Shown here: one piece after another, positions 62,110-64,000 of the stretch | How the letters are laid out: every line of letters starts with the position of its first letter | Numbering within the stretch: the first letter of the stretch is position 1 | Origin: Saprospiraceae bacterium | GTDB taxonomy: Bacteria; Bacteroidota; Bacteroidia; Chitinophagales; Saprospiraceae | Assembly (NCBI GenBank): GCA_013214355.1 | Contig: JABSSL010000093.1 | Coordinates: forward strand, 1-64,000 | DNA: 64,000 nucleotides | Reading direction: 5' to 3' | Notes under the pieces: model-generated | What the model was told of the DNA's origin: nothing | The model's input: only the letters and a program-made list of their open reading frames with translations | The model's database searches: none | Made by a program: the position numbers and the translations under genes

Positions 62110-63027
62110 GTGAAACCTACGCTTTTGATTTTAGCTGCTGGAATGGGAAGTCGCTATGGCGGGCTTAAACAGGTAGATGCCGTTGGGCCTACCGGCGAAA
62201 CAATTATTGAGTACTCTATTTACGATGCGATTAATGCGGGATTTGGCAAAGTTGTTTTCGTTATTCGAAAAGAGATTGAAGAAGCATTTAAAGAAAAGAT
62301 AGGTAATCAGTTTGAAGGGAAAATAGCTATTGAATATGCTTTTCAGGAATTTGATAGCCCAGTAGAGGGCATTACCGAATTCCCGGAACGCTTAAAGCCA
62401 TGGGGTACTGGACATGCAGTCTTAGTAGCCCAAGACTTAATCAAAGAGCCTTTTGCTGTAATTAATGCAGACGACTATTATGGCATTGATGGATTCAAGA
62501 CCATGGCTAACTTCCTAATCAATGATTGCACCCCCAAAACACAGTCCATGCTCGGCTATGTGATCAGCAATACGCTTTCTGATCATGGTACGGTGAATAG
62601 GGGCGTTGCAGCTATGGATGAAAATCATATGCTTACGGAGGTCAATGAAAGACACAAAGTTCGCAGAGTGGATGGCGTGATCCACTACCTAGGAGAAGAT
62701 GAGCAGCTGCATCCTTTGAAAGATGATGATTTGGTTTCTATGAATTTCTGGGGCTTTCATCCCAGCTTGTTTGAAGAAATCAGAAAAAGCTTTGTACAAT
62801 TTGTACAGGATCATGAAGACCAGCCTAAAGCGGAATTCTACATTCCCTTATTTGTTGACGACTATATCAACGCTGGCAAGATTGAGGTAAAGGTTCTTGT
62901 TAGTGAAGATCGCTGGTATGGAGTGACGTACAAAGATGACAAACCTATCGTACAAAAGGCTTTTTCCAAGCTTGTGGAGGAGGGTAGATATCCATCACCA
63001 CTTTGGGAAGCTACGGTAGGGGCTTAA
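62110..63027 (+). CDS. NDP-sugar pyrophosphorylase / nucleotidyltransferase family protein
   Basis: Sugar-phosphate nucleotidyltransferase fold. The signature is LILAAGMGSRYGGLKQVDAVGPTGETII, with AAGxGxR and the Lys of GGLKQ; the second sugar/metal part is VINADDYYGIDGF. The usual family start is MKPTLLILAAG, and in this reading frame GTG at 62110 gives exactly that, so I choose it over a TTG 81 bp upstream (62029). The product may be a CDP/UDP/GDP-sugar, not determinable here. At 306 aa it fits the stand-alone members of Bacteroidota. It converges on the aldehyde dehydrogenase gene across a hairpin. Confidence 0.87.
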   Translation: MKPTLLILAAGMGSRYGGLKQVDAVGPTGETIIEYSIYDAINAGFGKVVFVIRKEIEEAFKEKIGNQFEGKIAIEYAFQEFDSPVEGITEFPERLKPWGTGHAVLVAQDLIKEPFAVINADDYYGIDGFKTMANFLINDCTPKTQSMLGYVISNTLSDHGTVNRGVAAMDENHMLTEVNERHKVRRVDGVIHYLGEDEQLHPLKDDDLVSMNFWGFHPSLFEEIRKSFVQFVQDHEDQPKAEFYIPLFVDDYINAGKIEVKVLVSEDRWYGVTYKDDKPIVQKAFSKLVEEGRYPSPLWEATVGA

Positions 63028-63034
63028 AATATCA

Positions 63035-63060
63035 AGGGGGAACGAATACTCATTCCCCCT
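63035..63060. terminator. Bidirectional hairpin between converging genes
   Basis: aggggggaa-like arm (agggggaa, 63035-63042) pairs perfectly with ttccccct (63053-63060) around a 10-nt loop, between the nucleotidyltransferase and aldehyde dehydrogenase genes. Flanking T-runs are weak. Confidence 0.6.
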
Positions 63061-63068
63061 AACTCTTC

Positions 63069-64000
63069 CTACAGGTCAAATTTAATTCCTTGTGCCAATG
63101 GCACTTCTTTACTGTAATTAATCGTATTGGTTTGGCGGCGCATATAAGCCTTCCAAGCATCCGAGCCACTTTCGCGACCTCCTCCGGTCTCCTTCTCCCC
63201 ACCAAATGCTCCTCCAATTTCTGCTCCACTCGTTCCGATATTGACATTCGCAATACCACAATCCGAGCCTGCACTAGACAGAAATGCTTCAGCTTCTCGT
63301 ACACTATCCGTCATGATGGCTGAAGAGAGTCCCTGTGGGACACCGTTTTGAAGTGCAATCGCCTCATCCAGATCCTTATACTTAATCAGATATAGGATGG
63401 GAGCAAAAGTCTCATGCTGCACGATCTCAAAGTGGTTCTCCACCTCTGCAATACAGGGCTTCACATAGCAACCGCTGCCGTAAGCCTCGCCTTCCAACAC
63501 GCCTCCTTCGACCACGAAACTTCCTCCTTCTGTCTTCACTCGATCAATGGCCTTTAGATAGTTATCCACTGACTGTGTATCGATAAGAGGTCCCACGTGC
63601 ATATTTTGATCCAACGGATTTCCGATACGAAGTTGACCATAAGCTTTACTCAACTTGGCCTTCACTTCATCATATACGCTTTCGTGAATGATCAGTCTTC
63701 GAGTTGTAGTACAGCGTTGACCAGCTGTACCTACTGCACCAAATAGAGCACCCGTCAACACCACATTCAAGTCAGCACTAGGCGTGACGATGATCGCATT
63801 ATTGCCTCCTAGCTCTAGCAAGCTTTTCCCTAAGCGTGCCCCTACGGCTGCAGCTACAATTTTACCCATTCTAGTACTTCCGGTAGCGGAGACCAAAGGA
63901 ACTCTGCCATCATGAGTCATGAACTCTCCCACTTTGTAGTCACCATTGATTAAGCAACTTACTCCTTCCGGTACATCGTTAGCTTGTAGAACTTCCTGGA
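63069..64000 (-). CDS. Aldehyde dehydrogenase, ALDH7-like (C-terminal part; gene continues past the window)
   Basis: NAD(P)-dependent aldehyde dehydrogenase; the visible ~310 residues hold the C-terminal part with the catalytic Cys in [13 protein letters not shown] and the preceding [11 protein letters not shown], which contains the general-base Glu. [10 protein letters not shown] at the visible N-terminal side is the NAD-binding loop of the Rossmann domain. The wording [11 protein letters not shown] with [10 protein letters not shown] resembles the ALDH7/alpha-aminoadipic semialdehyde (piperideine-6-carboxylate) branch. The reading frame stays open to the window edge (it includes the ENDVPEG-like ANDVPEG stretch), so the N-terminus lies outside. 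Confidence 0.9.
   Translation of the reverse strand, partial: QEVLQANDVPEGVSCLINGDYKVGEFMTHDGRVPLVSATGSTRMGKIVAAAVGARLGKSLLELGGNNAIIVTPSADLNVVLTGALFGAVGTAGQRCTTTRRLIIHESVYDEVKAKLSKAYGQLRIGNPLDQNMHVGPLIDTQSVDNYLKAIDRVKTEGGSFVVEGGVLEGEAYGSGCYVKPCIAEVENHFEIVQHETFAPILYLIKYKDLDEAIALQNGVPQGLSSAIMTDSVREAEAFLSSAGSDCGIANVNIGTSGAEIGGAFGGEKETGGGRESGSDAWKAYMRRQTNTINYSKEVPLAQGIKFDL

Noticed and set aside
1-64000. CRISPR arrays, tRNA/rRNA genes, phage or transposase genes
   Set aside because: No regularly spaced repeats, no tRNA cloverleaf-like sequence in gaps, and no mobile-element proteins were found.

Overview
The window looks like chromosomal DNA of a free-living Bacteroidota, probably of the Saprospiraceae/Lewinella type; the genus is inference. 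Reasons: three proteins end in Por/type IX secretion (T9SS) sorting domains; Bacteroidota-specific families occur in their usual settings (DUF4270 lipoprotein, DUF4290 next to murA, a short glgA-like gene divergent from panC-panD); lipoproteins are numerous; and several intergenic regions carry the Bacteroidota promoter pattern TTG-N20/21-TAnnTTTG. No rRNA, tRNA, CRISPR array, phage or transposase gene was seen.

Layout. 0.2-17 kb: mixed housekeeping and hydrolytic genes (LysM lytic transglycosylase with a structured leader, recX, MscS channel, serine hydrolase, two GNATs, a PLP decarboxylase divergent from a MocR regulator, Asp-box lipoprotein, M14 peptidase, ankyrin protein, DUF58, leucyl aminopeptidase, esterase). 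17-22 kb: ROK kinase, dnaN, then a run lipoprotein-nadD-LytTR regulator and a membrane protein. 22-29 kb: thioredoxin lipoprotein, GH20 hexosaminidase, a decayed SulP permease beside an intact one, an orphan ExbD. 29-36 kb: rfaE2-like nucleotidyltransferase with a lipid-flippase-like protein, panD and panC, short glycogen-synthase-like protein, DUF4270. 36-40 kb: amino-sugar and peptidoglycan precursor genes glmS, DUF4290, murA. 40-46 kb: secreted M43 protease, S33 peptidase lipoprotein, outer-membrane protein, TlpA-like thioredoxin. 46-56 kb: a surface glycan locus. 56-64 kb: metallophosphatase, DUF1800/DUF1501 pair, cyclase-family hydrolase, NDP-sugar nucleotidyltransferase, and an aldehyde dehydrogenase cut by the window edge.

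The most notable system is the glycan locus (46365-56017). Eight minus-strand genes run acyltransferase, neuB-type nonulosonic acid synthase, methyltransferase, secreted YWTD beta-propeller, a glycosyltransferase fused to a divergent CMP-sialate-synthetase-like domain, a GT42/DUF115-like protein, another GT2 and a WbpP-like UDP-HexNAc 4-epimerase; a Wzx flippase gene diverges from them. Together they suggest synthesis, activation, transfer, modification and export of a sialic-acid-like sugar. No neuC is visible.

Non-coding points of interest are a glmS leader ending in an intrinsic terminator just before the start codon, a promoter-plus-structured-leader ahead of the LysM transglycosylase, two copies of a ~172-bp near-complete hairpin repeat whose differences mostly preserve pairing, and two further long inverted-repeat elements. 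MurA has Asp where the fosfomycin-target Cys normally is.
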